DNA of 64,000 nucleotides, from positions 32,218 through 96,217 of the forward strand of contig VZRG01001689.1 of NCBI GenBank assembly GCA_013397435.1, in the 5' to 3' direction. A model generated the notes under the pieces. It was not told the DNA's origin and did not search any database. It saw nothing but the letters and a program-made list of their open reading frames with translations. The position numbers and the translations under genes were made by a program. Each line of letters begins with the position of its first letter. The first letter of the stretch is position 1. The DNA is from Erythrocercus mccallii (taxonomy: Eukaryota > Chordata > Aves > Passeriformes > Dicruridae). This document shows, piece by piece, positions 1 to 12,301 of the stretch.

Positions 1-3000
1 GGATACAGGCATCATAAAGTCACCCTACAACATTCATCCAGGACTAACAATTTCCCATTTCCTATAAAGAGGATTAAAACACTTCTCATATAATGCAGAC
101 AGTACGGATCTGAAGAGTTTCATTAGTATGGATCAATGAGTTTCTCAATATAGCACATTTCAATATAGCACTGTGAAGTGGTACAGAGCAGCAGTAAAAG
201 CAGAGTAGATTCAGTTCACTTAACCTTACTTGGCCTGGAAGTGAAATACCTGTCCAAGGAAACAGAGAAAAAATTGGAAGAAAAAGATGAATTTCAGTGT
301 TAACTGAAGATACAGCTGTGAAGGATCACTAGAAATGTCTCTAGAATTTCTGGAAACATGAGAGTATGGTTATGATATTGCAATCCATTAGTTCAGCAGA
401 AAAGTTTGGGAGCAATAGAGCAAGGGTCTAACAAAAAAACATCTACACATCTGTCTGAGGATGGCAAGGTTAAATTAGTTCTCTATTCTTTCTACATTTA
501 ACTGAAACAGATACAGGTGAAAGAAAAGTTAATTACACATGGAGTAATAAGTAAAGAGATAAACACAGATGAAGATATGCTCACAGCCAGAGGTACGTCT
601 GTCAAGAGTGACAAGGGAGGCAGAGGGAATGAGGGGAAACTTGCAGAACTATAGCTGTTGTGGAAAACTGAAGATGGCAGAGAGTCTTGCCTCATTTCTT
701 CTGCCTCATCAGGCCATTCCTGGGTATTAAGAAGCTACACTGTGTGGAGATGTCCAAATCAGTCATTAAATGTGTTATCTAACTACCAACAGAAGTACGA
801 ATCTTTTGTAAGAAAAAACCCCTTGCTCTGAAAATTTACATTATGAAAATGCAACTTCGGTAAGAGGCACATATAAAAGAAAAGGTTAGACAAAGACCTC
901 CAATTTTCCAATTATACCCACTGACAAGATGGACTTCATGGTCTTAATCAATTGTAGTATACTGAAACATTGGTGGTCTCAGTAAAGTGTAAAAAGAAGC
1001 TCAGTTTTTTCACAGAGGATGGAACTTCTGTCTCTCTAAATAACTTCCACCCTCTCCAGCTCTCCCTTACATAGGAACAGCTGCTCATGGACTCTCTCAC
1101 AGGACCAGAGCAGCAGGAGACTGAATGAGAACTAAGTAATACAGTTCATACTGCTACAACAAACCTTGCAATCTGTTCCATTGAGAAAGGGAATTAGGCA
1201 TGGAATGTGTGAGAATTAATTCCACATGAGAAACTGAAAAATTAAGGCATGGTTTCCCAGTATGAACAGTCTAGTTATTCTTTCTCCATTAGCAACAGAG
1301 AATGCTATTGACTTTTAATCCCTAATGCAGACAAAGGTGTTCTTACTTAGCTATTAACTTGAAGGACAGCTCTGTAAATTCTGGATAACAGAAATGGTAT
1401 CTGCCCAGAACTGGAAAAAGCACTCTCAGCTGGATGCAGCAATTGAAAACTCTTTTTGGCAGTAATTCCTCTTTGTTTCTAAATATGAAATCTGCTGTTG
1501 CACTTTAAACCCAAAAAGACCCTAACTATATGTCATAAAGAGATGGAACATCTAAGATAATAAGAGCAAGCAGACATCAGAATCTTGGCAATTCAGAAAC
1601 TTATATATTCCAAAAATACATAGCATATATTTAAAGTGGTAAAACACAAAATATAACTCAGAAAAAGGAAATCACGAAAATTGAGTAAAAACCAAAACTC
1701 CTGCTTTTTTATTTCACCAGGTAATAGATTTTTTTGCTAACATATAACAAAGCAACTTCTGAAGAGAAGTGGAAATAATCAAAGCCACTTGATTCTTTTT
1801 TACAGAAGAAAAAAATGTATTAACTGGGAGTATGCCATAGGAAATTGGTTAATTGTACTTTATTAAGTACAATTATTTATTAAGTATTACACACCAGCCA
1901 ATTAACCAGACAATGATTTAATGGCTTTACTCAGCCTTACACAAAGATTAACAAAATTGCACTAAACACAGGAAGGTCCTGCCTTAAATTAGCTTCACAT
2001 GCCATTAAAGCAAGTAGCTTTTGAGCAAACTGCAGTTTTATAGACTGGTATATTATTTGCAATTACTGCTAACTGCTATGAGCAATGATTGCAACATCTC
2101 TGGAACACATCAGTTGCTGACACTACTTGAATGTGGCAACTTCATGGCTAACAAGTGTACATGTTACCAATGTGTCATTACTTGTAAGTGACTGACAGAA
2201 GTGTTCTACCTTTATAATCAGAAATATAATAGGCACTTTATCTCACATAAGGCTAAGTCTATATTTTCGTGCATAATAGGCCAGGTTTTGTGTGCAAAAG
2301 CATCTAAAGGACCAGCTAATCCTCAAACAGTCTCAATTGGATCATGGGATTATTCATGTAATCAAGTACAATACAAGCACTCGTTATCAGGCACCCATGC
2401 AGCTGGAATAGCTGAAAGCCTGTGACCAACACGTGGGATGCATGATAACCTGCTTGTGCGGGAAGGTTCTCCGTTACACCACACCATCTGGAATAAGCCA
2501 AGACAATAAACATCTCACTTCCAGTGACAAACACATTTAAACTGCCCATGCTGTAGTACATATGTGACATGCAGATACCCAACACATGATGGCTTTGAAG
2601 GAAGAGCACATTTTTTTCTATGCTGACTTCAGGGAATAAAACATCAGAGAAGAGAGACACTTTCAGTCTCTAGGAATGATGATGCAATCCCTGCTTGTGC
2701 CATGTCCACAGTAGTAGATAAATGTACAGCCTCACAGGCTACAGCAGCAGGTGGGGGATGCACTGGGCTGTGGAGACAAGAGCTGGAGAGAGAAAAAAAT
2801 TCCAGTTACAAAAAAAAAATCTTACACATGATTCAATACTCAAGCAAGGACCTGACAGGGGACTTGTATCACTCCTATTGATTAGATATATGACAGTGCT
2901 TCTGAAGTTTTTTGAAGACACAAAGTGCTGGTATAAATCCTGATCACTATAGCCAGTGTGAGATGGATAGGAAGCATTTCCACAGGTTACCAGAAGATTA

Positions 3001-5298
3001 CCTGAGCAGCGTTAACTTTGGCACCAACAACACCGTGTAGATCCTCAGAAATTTGGAGTTCTGGCACTGTCTTTATGTATATGAATGGGCATCACATACA
3101 AAAGAAAGCAAAGAACTAAGAGGAATGAGCAACGTGTATGAATAATAACAACTATGGGCTAATGCATTTGAAAAATACAAAATCTAAGGACATCAGGAGT
3201 CAGACTTCATTTGTGAATCCAGTGCCAGACTTTTACTCATTGAAGAACAGTTGGAACCGCTGTCAGCAACTGTGTTAGCAGGAATTCACACCCTGACCCA
3301 TTGTGGAAACAATTCCTGAGACAGCAGACATGTGGCAAGCTGGTGAGCATTTGAATACAGTGGCTCTTTGTGACAGAAGCTTACAGGGACCCCAAGAAAT
3401 AATCCAAGACGATTCAGCTGACACCACAGCAAGATCAGCCATAGCTATGTCATTACTGACAAGTTTGTTTAACCTTGTCTTGCAGACCACCCAGAAGCTG
3501 CATTCACAGCAATCTGTTCCCGTGCCTCCCTCTCCCACAGTTCAGAAGCACATGGGTATACTGCCCATGGATGGTACATGTACCACTGGCACTACCAGTG
3601 GGAGGAAGTTGATCTTTATATAGTGATGCTTTGTATATTTGCATATCACGCTTCTTGACAGTATCTTCTCTGCTAAGCTAAGCAACCTGCCACTGGAATG
3701 CCCTATTTGCAATTAGATTAAATAGGTCCCAAGTCTCTCTCATCAAATTCTACTCTCTTTTTCTCCTGCTAGGCCACATCTGTCTTGGAGTACAGTGTCT
3801 AAAACAGGACCATGGTTTTACAACTGGATAGACAGAAGGCTGACTTTGCATGGGTTTAATCAAATCACATTCTCACCCAGAAATGCATTAAACTGATGGT
3901 TAATTATAACTAAAAGCACATTTGTTATTTAAATATTTACAGATACTTCTTTGTGAGCATTGTGAAGGGTCTTATCACAATTGTCTGGGGTTTCCCTTTT
4001 CTGCCTACTGCAGGGATGGGGCAGTTTTAATTTCTGTCAAGGATTCTGTCTGATATTCCTTAGAACAGGAGAATGGATTCAAGAATTTCTCTGTAAATGG
4101 GATCAAGGACCTAAAAGATACTTGTTGACTTATTAAGTCCTTATCCCCTACAATATACCACTGTCAAAAATAATCAATCTAATCAGCTCCCTAAGGATTC
4201 AACCTTCTCTCACTCCTTTTGAAAGAAGGCTGAAGTAGAAGTTCAGGGTCTGTCTTCTCTGCACTCTCTCACAAGTGGCTCATACTCATATATCATTCTT
4301 CCAGTACTGTCTCATACCTCAAATCACTCTCCTATCACTATGAACCTAATTGACTTGACATAGTTTTGAAAAGTACTAATAATCCCCCTGCCACATTTTT
4401 GCCAGAGAAACTGAAATAACTGAAAGCATTTCACACCATGACAGCCCAGGGAACACCTTCCTCCTGCAATAAGCCTTCTATCAGGAGTCAGCTAGTTTAG
4501 AAATCAAGACAGTAAAAGCCCCTTCTTCCTCAAATATCAAAGCTGACTCTGACAACATTTTCAAAATTCCCAAATACAATCAAGACTGCAAGCTCAAGTT
4601 TACCAGTGCATGCTACTGCTAAGGGAAAACTGAGATCTGTTTATTTAATAACCTAAAGAAAAAAAGGAGACCATGGAACCTTTAATTCGGAATTCTCATT
4701 GCAAGAACTGATTTGAAATTTAGACAGCCACAAACAATACAAATAAGTCTGCTTTCTTCAGCCCTATATATGACTAGTTCCTTCTGTTTCAGAATGCAAA
4801 TCAAGCAGCTTAATCAATCAACACAGCCCCCAAGCTGGAGGCTCCTGGCCTTTCAAGGGAAATATATCAGAAGACTTTTCTTGTAGATATGCTTATTGAA
4901 ATAACAACAAAGACATAGTTTTTAGGGAAGAGATTTTACATGTATGTAGGCATTTACAATTACATAACTTGCATATTTGTTTTACCTTTGAAAGGAAAAC
5001 AGTTATGAAGTTACTGACCCTGCTTGAAGGATCATAAAACATAAATTAATAAATCTCTTAAAAATTTTAAATGTGTTTTTATCATGGCCTTTAGGTAAAG
5101 TTCAACCCATTACTGAGAAACAGTTATTCTTCAGGCCTTTTGAATAAATTTGGGAAGACAAAAAAATAGCTCTGTACATAAGCAAAGTCCATCATCATTT
5201 TGGCAGCATATAAACTTCATGTTATTTAATTCCCATTAAATCAGAAAACTTCTGTACTAAAGTCCTGATTCTATTCATTGTCACTCTCAAATCCTTCC
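1..5298. other. Left flank, no supported gene
   Basis: AT-rich sequence beyond the inferred 3' end of SUSD1. The open frames here (for example 3303-3623 on plus, 106 codons) lack recognisable domains, splice context or a clear partner exon, so I treat them as chance. A short perfect hairpin lies at 1851-1874 inside a longer imperfect inverted repeat. By human gene order the next gene to the left would be UGCG, but none of it is visible here. Confidence 0.6.
1851..1874. repeat. Perfect hairpin, 10-bp arms
   Basis: The arms AATTGTACTT and AAGTACAATT are perfect reverse complements around a four-base TATT loop. The flanks also pair in part: TTGGTTAATT just to the left, and AATTAACCA about 25 bases to the right. 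It could be a remnant of a small inverted-repeat element or a chance AT-rich hairpin. Confidence 0.6.
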
Positions 5299-5304
5299 TT
5301 TATT
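5299..5304 (-). terminator. Candidate SUSD1 poly(A) signal
   Basis: AATAAA on the minus strand about 155 bases after the inferred stop codon. Other AATAAA copies occur further left in this AT-rich DNA, so the 3' end is not fixed by sequence alone. Confidence 0.4.
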
Positions 5305-5458
5305 ATGATAAGCCCATTTCAGATGCCTTGCCAGTAACTGCAAAGATACAGAGGACATGAGTTCAAGCAATGGACAGCATTAGTGGCCACTGAAAGCACC
5401 CTTGATTACAGTTTTTAACCACCCAAGATGCCTAAACCAAGCATGCCAGCAAGAAAAA

Positions 5459-5462
5459 CTAT
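5459..5462 (-). CDS. SUSD1: SUSD1 exon 16, last coding bases
   Basis: After a strong acceptor (TTTTTCTTTTCAG) the sequence is ATAG. Its A completes CG|A (Arg) and TAG is the stop. This gives a protein that ends one residue after the membrane helix, in keeping with my recollection that human SUSD1 also ends right after its helix. The implied intron (5463-5520) is only 58 nt, below the usual vertebrate minimum. If it is not spliced, the frame reads on to a stop near 5415 and adds a second hydrophobic stretch. A true last exon farther left cannot be excluded. Confidence 0.4.
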
Positions 5463-5520
5463 CTGAAAAGAAAAAGATGTGAAGGAGGACTGCAAAACTG
5501 GAGGCAGCAATACCACATAC

Positions 5521-5614
5521 CGTGCCACGGAGAATGTCAGGAACAATATAAGGCAGATAGCAGCCACAGACCCTAATCCAACAGCAGTCATGTATTGCAT
5601 AGTGGGTGATAAAT
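5521..5614 (-). CDS. SUSD1: SUSD1 exon 15, transmembrane helix
   Basis: Acceptor TTTCTTTCAG, donor GTATGT; enters in phase 1 and leaves in phase 2. It encodes a short polar lead (LSPTMQYM) and then a hydrophobic run of about 21 residues beginning AVGLGSVAAICLILFL and ending TFSVA. That is long enough to cross the membrane once. It supplies the only membrane anchor of the protein if the next intron is spliced. Confidence 0.88.
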
Positions 5615-5802
5615 CTGAAAGAAAGAATCAAACAATTCAAACAAACCAACCAAATAGTGCAGCTTCAGTCTGCTCATAGCTGAAGTATAGTAACAAAACC
5701 CAGATGCTGTACTTACGGCTCAGTTAATGAGAGTAATGGAGCTGACTATCTAGTAGTTACTTCCAGCTGAGGAAGAAAGATTAACTAGAGTATTTAAAAA
5801 AT

Positions 5803-5822
5803 TATTATTATTATTATTATTA
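5803..5822. repeat. (ATT)n microsatellite
   Basis: About seven units of ATT/TTA in an intron. Probably polymorphic; no function suggested. Confidence 0.9.
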
Positions 5823-7209
5823 TGCACATTTTTGGTAAAAGCTATACTTGTCCTTATGACACTGTAACACCAGTTTCCATCAGCAAATTACACATCACTA
5901 GAGAAGATGTCAGCCCTCCATAAAAATTACAGAATTGTCTTCCTTCCATATTGTAGAGTGTATATCACGAAAACCCTAAAACTCCATTTTGCTTATTTGT
6001 GGCAGAAGAAAGTGTGCTTTTAATACAATTTTCTACCATTTTTTAATGACAATGATCTATCACGTAATGTCTAGCTAGATGGCATCTGAAACAAGGCCAT
6101 TTGGTTTAGATTTAATTTACAGATTTGCCTTCCATGCCAGTTGAATTAAGAAAAATTTCTCAAAGGATTCAACAAGCCAAAAATACTCTCAGCCTCTCCA
6201 GCTGCAGAAGTACATTAGGGCAAAGGACACTTTGACTTTAAGTCCATTCTATTTAAAAGCAAATGGATTTACAAAACAAAAAGCCAAAGGCTTGACCTGT
6301 CCTACTCTCAGCTACCTATGCTCATTCTTTTAGCACCAAAACCAAAATCCACCTATTTGTAAGACAGCCTTTGATGATGTGCTACATGCTGATAAATGAC
6401 TAATTCAGAAAAGGACAGTATTCTGTCTTTCCAGAGTTATTCTACAGCTATTGCCTAAATGGTCCTAGCAATGGAACTGTCAGACCTAAGGAATCCTTGA
6501 TCTTAGCACAGTCTCCATAACAAAGAATTTCCAACATTATATTCTAAGTGTAGTAGTAAATGAACCACGTCATAAGAGTAATTTAAAAAGAGTAACTAAA
6601 GAAAACCTAGAAAGAAACACAGAGTTGTCACCAGAAGATCAGTTACAGCAATAACCTGATATGGAGAAAGTGCACCTCAAGCACTCCATGCACCACATGA
6701 TTTAACATCATTCCAAAGTACTGTTTCATTTTCAAGCATTACTGCCTTTCCTAACTCAAATTTGTGAGACTAAAGCAGATTTTAGGGCTCATAGGAGACT
6801 TCCACAGTGCTGCTTTCTTTGTCGGGGAGGCAAACATTTGTTTTTTGCTGAAACATGAGATCAATGAAGAGTAGTTTCAACTATGGTGGAAAGTAGGGAA
6901 ACATGATCTCTAGTGGATTCCAAACTCCTCTGAGATAAACTCATTAACTGGAAATATTTTAAAGTCAAAAAGTAAATCAAAATAAAACCACACTGAGAAA
7001 TTTACAGTCACAAAGTTTTTAAAGTTATGCCACTTATATACTTAGGAAACTGTACTTACCAGTATACAATATAGCCATATTTTTCATTTTTGCACAATAC
7101 CTTCTGGTTTTTTTAAGATTGTAAAAAGATGTAATTCTCGATGGACCATCTGAACATTCTCAAATAAAAAATAGGGCCTCTAAAAGCAAAAACAGATTGC
7201 GGGGATATT

Positions 7210-7330
7210 GTGTTGCTGGTTTTTGTTGTTGTTGGGGTTTTTGTATTATTGGGGTTTTTGGTTTTTGTTTTTTTTTTTTTTATTTTTTATTTTTAGTTAT
7301 TGTTGTTGTTCTTTGACTGATTTTTTTTAA
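7210..7330. repeat. T/G-rich low-complexity tract
   Basis: Plus strand is almost pure T and G, with GTT repeats, GGGGTTTTT blocks and a poly-T run of about 20. It reads as an A/C-rich tract on the gene strand. It may be the decayed tail of a retroposon or simple-sequence drift. Confidence 0.8.
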
Positions 7331-7684
7331 TCTTTAAACCAATACAGAACTATCTTAAAATAGGCTTCCAAAAATGTCACATTTTCTATGCTTCAAATTC
7401 TTTTTTGCACAAAAATTGCTGTAAAGATTTCGATATGATGCACAGAAATAGCAACATTGAAAACCAGGGGAAAATAGGAGAGTCCATTTTAGAATAAATT
7501 GCTGAATCCATTGGAACGGAATAATGAAGAGCAAGGAAAATTTTCTGTCTCTAATCTTTTCAAACCTTGAAGTCAACAGATTATGAATAGCAAAAGAAGA
7601 GACAGCCACAGCAATTATTACTTTATGCTGCCAAGCAAAGCCATGGCAACTTAGGCTTTTTTATTGAAGGAAAAATTGACTTAC

Positions 7685-7724
7685 TTTTAATTTGTGCCCA
7701 AACAGCACAGGATTGTGTCCTTAC
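7685..7724 (-). CDS. SUSD1: SUSD1 exon 14, 40-nt conserved exon
   Basis: A tiny exon that carries no stand-alone open frame of note. Acceptor TGTTTTTTAG, donor GTAAGT; phase 0 in, phase 1 out, exactly what exons 13 and 15 require. It encodes VRTQSCAVWAQIK, closely matching the human segment before the membrane helix as I recall it. The Cys probably pairs within the membrane-proximal FN3 module. Without this exon the transmembrane exon would be out of frame. Confidence 0.92.
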
Positions 7725-10700
7725 CTAAAAAACAGAAAACATAAAAATCACTGTCTCTCATGAGAAACATTTATTGTTACTAACATCCTCTGAAAGATCA
7801 GCCATAGACAACAAGTGCTATTGGGAATGGAGTTTGTTATTTCCTTGGTTGAAGCCTCTATATTGTCTTAAAAGATTATAAATTATAAAAATAAGATTAG
7901 ATATAGAGCTTTGTTGAAAGGCTGGCTCTAGTTTTTAGCTCATTATTCTTCCTTTCTTTTTACAACCTTCTATCCATAGAAGGATCTTTGACATTGCTTT
8001 GATAAGAATTCAGAATTTATGAAATGCTGAAAGACAAAGTTGAATGTGCTGTGTTAACTCTCTCCCATGCAGAACATGTATGTTAAAATAGAGTATCTGA
8101 TGGCATGTTTTACAAATACTATATGTAGTGTTTTCTTCAGTTATGAGAACATGCTTGGTAATTTTTAATAACTTTATAGAATACTTACAGTCAAAGAAAT
8201 ATTTACCCCGGGTTTGCTTAAGCAGACTTGTTAAGCAAGTTTGATTTTTTTACAGTAAGCTTTGGTCTCTTTTTTCCCTGGCTCTTCATAGTCATAAATA
8301 CACAAAAAGTTCTATTCTAGGTTCTATTATCTATTGTGTAATTACTGTGAAGTGTATTTTTGTGGTGCTTCCCGCTAAATGACTTTCACAGACTTTCACA
8401 TACTACATACACAATACATATATTTTTCATATTGTAGCAAAGTGTGTATTATGTTGCTCTCAATAACAGTATATTTGAGAAAGAAGGCTTCGTTTTGAAG
8501 CATTTGGATAAAAGGATGAAGGCATATTTGTGTGATTAATCTCACTTCTGTGTGTCTGCATGCTGAATTGTGGAATCTCAATGATTCTTAAACGCATTAT
8601 TTATAAAGAATTTTCTGGTTAATTAAAAAGACAAAAGACTGACAATGAAAATCTTAGAAGAGGGAAGATAAAGAAAAAGGGGTGGGTTTAGAAATCCAGT
8701 CAAATGCCAGATTCTGGGGCACTGGTGTGAGTGACATCGTTTTGAAATAGCTACCTTCATGACACACTCTAGTGTGCAGAAAATCAGACATCTGCTGCCT
8801 ATGAGGGAAGTTACAGAGGTCCCATGAATCTCAGAGAAATAAAAAATAAACTGAAAGTAAAAACCTCACAGCAGACACCTTTTTCAAGACCTCCAAATCT
8901 GAAAAATGGAAAAATGAACATGATAACATTAGGGATATTTAGTAATAATGTTAATAAAAATCGAAACCAAGCCATGATTCTGCAGCATGATGATACAAAT
9001 TGTACCATTTTTAGTATGAAAGGAGACAGAAGGGACCCTTAAGGATGCCAGAATATAAAAGGGAGTAATGAGAACATTAGTTAGGAGCCTATTACATCTA
9101 TTTCTAATTTGTCTGTATTCAAATGGAAATGTGCTAACAAGAAATGCTGATTTCACAGGTATTAAGAATTGAGGGCCAAGCAATTTTTTTTAAAAGAAGA
9201 CCGAGCTCTTGAATCCAAATGCAGTTACTTAAGTAATCACATTTTTAAAAAGCCTCAAAACCCAATAACCTGCAATTTGTAATTCTGATTTATTTTTAGC
9301 CTTCTAATACCAGCAATTGCACAAAATAAAAGGGCATAACAACCGAAGATAAACCAATACTTTTGAACCAGTGGTCCAAGGTCCATTTCAGAGAGACAGA
9401 GCTGCAAACCAAAGCAGTTTGGTATTTGCAAACCCAATGATTCACAACTGTTGCATGTAACTGTGTGTATTTCATCAACCACCAAAAGCCATACAGTAAA
9501 GTGTACACTAAGGAACTAAGGAACTGATGCATTTTAAATGGTAGGAAGCAAGAGTGACCTCTACAAATAACTGTAATATTAATCCATCAAATCATTGATG
9601 GCCTAGAAAATATGTCTGCAAATGTCAGCAATGAAAGATCAGGAAATAATCCATAAGAAAGAGAAAGAGTAATATAAGTTAGAAGCAGCTTAATAAACAG
9701 CTGGCAAAGATGTATAAGAATCTACTTTGGTCTGTGCAGCAAAAATCTTCACAAAAGTAAAAGAAGTTAAAATACCTCAGTACTAGAAAATGCTGAGGGT
9801 AAAGAGCTAGGGAAATCAATGCATAAAACCCAAGGATAAATAAACTAAGATCAAAGATGTATTTAGTAACATTTAAAGAGGCCAGACTTGTATATGTTTG
9901 ACTGATTAACAATCCTGCTCCACAGCGTACATTTTTCTATAAAATACAGTTCATTGTCCAAATTCCAGGATATTTTGGATGTCAATGTCAATAACTTAAC
10001 ATTCTATATGAAATGAAATGCCTTCTATTGTCATTTTCCTACTTTTCCCCTCACACAATTAATTAAAAATTTATGACAAACAACAGACTTGTATCAGGAT
10101 CAGAAACCATTTCAATTCTGCTACAAAAATCTCCCTGACTACTGTTAAATAGTACTGCACTGATTAGTGGATACCAGAATCCTCTTATTACATGCACTTG
10201 TTATATTTCACTCACTTTGAATTGAGGCAGTTACAGGTAAAAGGTAAATCCTTTTACTCTAGAAATACATTTTGATAGTAATACACTACTATGAGAACAA
10301 TATTTCAGAATATGCATAAAGGAGGATGTTATTCACTATTTCTTAACAGAAGCTGTTTTAACTTACTGAGATTGGTGTGTAGGCTCCCAAAATTGTAGAC
10401 TCATGGATCAGTTTTTGCATGCCTCCTTGCTTTGTGCTGTATACACAAAGTCCTAAAAACTCTATTTTGATGTCGAGGTGAGGCACTGTTTAGATGTTCC
10501 TTTACTAGAGGTTCCTTAGTTCAGTTTTTGTGTTTGACATTCAAGAACTGTATTGCACACAAAGAGTTATCCCCTATCCCATATGAGAAAAAAATTCTGC
10601 TGGTGAGACTTATATTATTAAAAAAAATTAAAATGTTGACTCCTGAGATAGACACAACTGGAAAACTAGATGATATGTACATTTTAGAGACTTTTTGTTT

Positions 10701-11219
10701 CTAGTTTAAAAATTGTCTAAAAAATAATGATAATAATACACTTTTTTCCATAAGGCTTTCTCAGTGGAGCTGAAGGTGACACTCATTGCCTTTTTTAATG
10801 TGATAAAATGCATTCTTCTGTGTCATTTGGAGAATTGAGATATTTTAATTAGAAATTAAAATGGGTGAACTCATCATTGCTAAGGAGTGTTTTTCAAATT
10901 CTCATACTAATCTCTTTTAGTAAATTTTGGCCCAATACAGACACCTTCAATTACTGAGGGCAAGGATGGTCATTTGTTTTTAATTATTTTCCATTGTTTG
11001 ACTTTTGGCGTTCAAAGTTGCTTCAACATTACAATGACATAAGTACCATTAAGGAATTATGAGATATACTTAAAGAGCTTCAGATTTAATCTAATTCTGT
11101 GAACCTGGAGATCCTTGAAGCATCATAAAAAATTTAATACCCAGCTAACATTTTTGTCTTTTCCCCCAGAAACATTTCATTCAAGATGTGTAAAGAAGAG
11201 GTTTTAAAACATCCATTAC
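7725..11219 (-). other. SUSD1 intron 13
   Basis: AT-rich intron of 3.5 kb. The open frames inside it (for example 9255-9532) have no domain signature or splice phase that fits. It contains one copy (10243-10342) of a 100-bp repeat whose partner lies in intron 12. Confidence 0.75.
10243..10342. repeat. 100-bp direct repeat, copy A
   Basis: Matches 12071-12170 over 100 bases with 9 mismatches and no gap by hand count, same orientation. Sequence similarity stops sharply on both sides. The two copies lie about 1.8 kb apart on either side of exon 13. Confidence 0.92.
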
Positions 11220-11475
11220 CTTATTCCACTCACTTATTATTTTCAAAAAAACACAATACTCTTCACCCAGCTTTAAAGGAGCATTATAAAACTTCCCATA
11301 ATAATGTCTGTCTCCAAGAGTAATTGACATATTATCAGCCACATCCTTTGCTTGAAATTCAGCTGCCACATATCCTTTAATGTCAGTGGTGTTACTAAAG
11401 AAAGTTGTAGCAGCAAAGGAGTCACAAATAAAAGTGCTTTGCAAATCCAGAGGAAGCACAATCACTTGATAAAGA
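11220..11475 (-). CDS. SUSD1: SUSD1 exon 13, membrane-proximal FN3-like module, second part
   Basis: Acceptor TCATTCTAG, donor GTAATG; phase 2 in, phase 0 out, 256 nt. It begins by completing GPIS and reads LYQVIVLPLD, then has YYGKFYNAPLKLGEEYCVFL about 20 residues before its end. The pairs GPIS-YQVIV and YNAPL-x-x-G-x-x-Y are hallmarks of the FN3 domains in type IIB receptor protein tyrosine phosphatases, so this module probably shares that fold. No phosphatase domain is present. A second GTGAGT just upstream of the chosen donor would break the frame into exon 14. Confidence 0.92.
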
Positions 11476-12070
11476 CTAGAATGAAACAAAAAAGAGTAAG
11501 TATTAGCTCTCATTTCAATGAAATAAGCATCAGATATTCATTAATCCATACTGGTATTTTCTACTTGTAGCCTCTTAACTGTTTTTTATTAACAATGTCC
11601 AATACAAACACTTCTTATACTAAAATATTTCTGTGTGTGTGTTCCACTTAAAAAATCACTGCATACACAGCTTAGAGCTGGGTCTTCTCATCACATGCCG
11701 GTTATTGCTTCATGTTTATGTTCAGAAGAACATAAAACTGAGATACTTCAGACTATCTCTTCCTCCTTCTCATGCTGAAGTTCACCTACGAAACAATATA
11801 CCATTTTCTCTAAAAATTACTTGTAAGTTTACAGAAACAAGACATTCTCTATTGAAAGGAGGAGAGAACAGGTGCCGTTAAAAAAAAATCAAATCTGTCT
11901 TCATATCTCTCAAAACAATGTTTAGTCTGTCATATTCAACCATAGGAAGGCTATACGTTGGCGTTGTTACACCAGCCCTTCCATGAGGTGTTACTAGCTT
12001 TCAAGTATTTCCTACTTCAGTGCAATATTGTGTTACTTTTTCCTTCCATCACCAACAGCTCTTAGTAAGG

Positions 12071-12170
12071 GGTAAATCCTTTTACTCTAGAAATACATTT
12101 TGATAGTAAAACACTACTATGAAAACAGTACTTCAGAATATGCATAAATTAGGACATTATTCATTATTTC
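12071..12170. repeat. 100-bp direct repeat, copy B
   Basis: Partner of 10243-10342, same orientation. It could be a local duplication that spanned exon 13, or two copies of an unrecognised interspersed repeat. Confidence 0.92.
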
Positions 12171-12255
12171 CTCTGGCTCTAGGGGAAAAAAATGTACTGT
12201 CTGCATGAGTTCACTGGAAAAGAAAAATCACATCAGTAGAGGTGTGTTTGGATCC

Positions 12256-12301
12256 ATCAATAAAGATCTACTGTAAAGATCAATAAAGATCTACTGTAAA
12301 G
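12256..12301. repeat. Tandem 23-bp duplication
   Basis: ATCAATAAAGATCTACTG followed by TAAAG occurs twice back to back without mismatch. A recent slippage or duplication event is likely. Confidence 0.92.

Larger units (their letters stand above)
5615..7684 (-). other. SUSD1 intron 14
   Basis: AT-rich intron. It holds a short ATT microsatellite at about 5803-5822 and a T/G-rich low-complexity tract at about 7210-7330. A pseudo-exon with a good GTAAGT donor lies near 7060-7100, but no in-frame entry joins it to its neighbours (see rejected items). Confidence 0.75.

Noticed and set aside
3275..3623. Overlapping plus and minus ORFs of about 90-106 codons
   Set aside because: No recognised domain or splice context; both strands open suggests chance.
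7050..7163. Possible SUSD1 exon with donor GTAAGT near 7060
   Set aside because: No acceptor choice gives phase 0 in and phase 1 out without a stop, and exon 14 at 7685-7724 fills the gap with a conserved motif.
11214..11475. Alternative donor GTGAGT inside SUSD1 exon 13
   Set aside because: It would remove SEWNK and leave phase 1, which does not match exon 14 (phase 0 entry).
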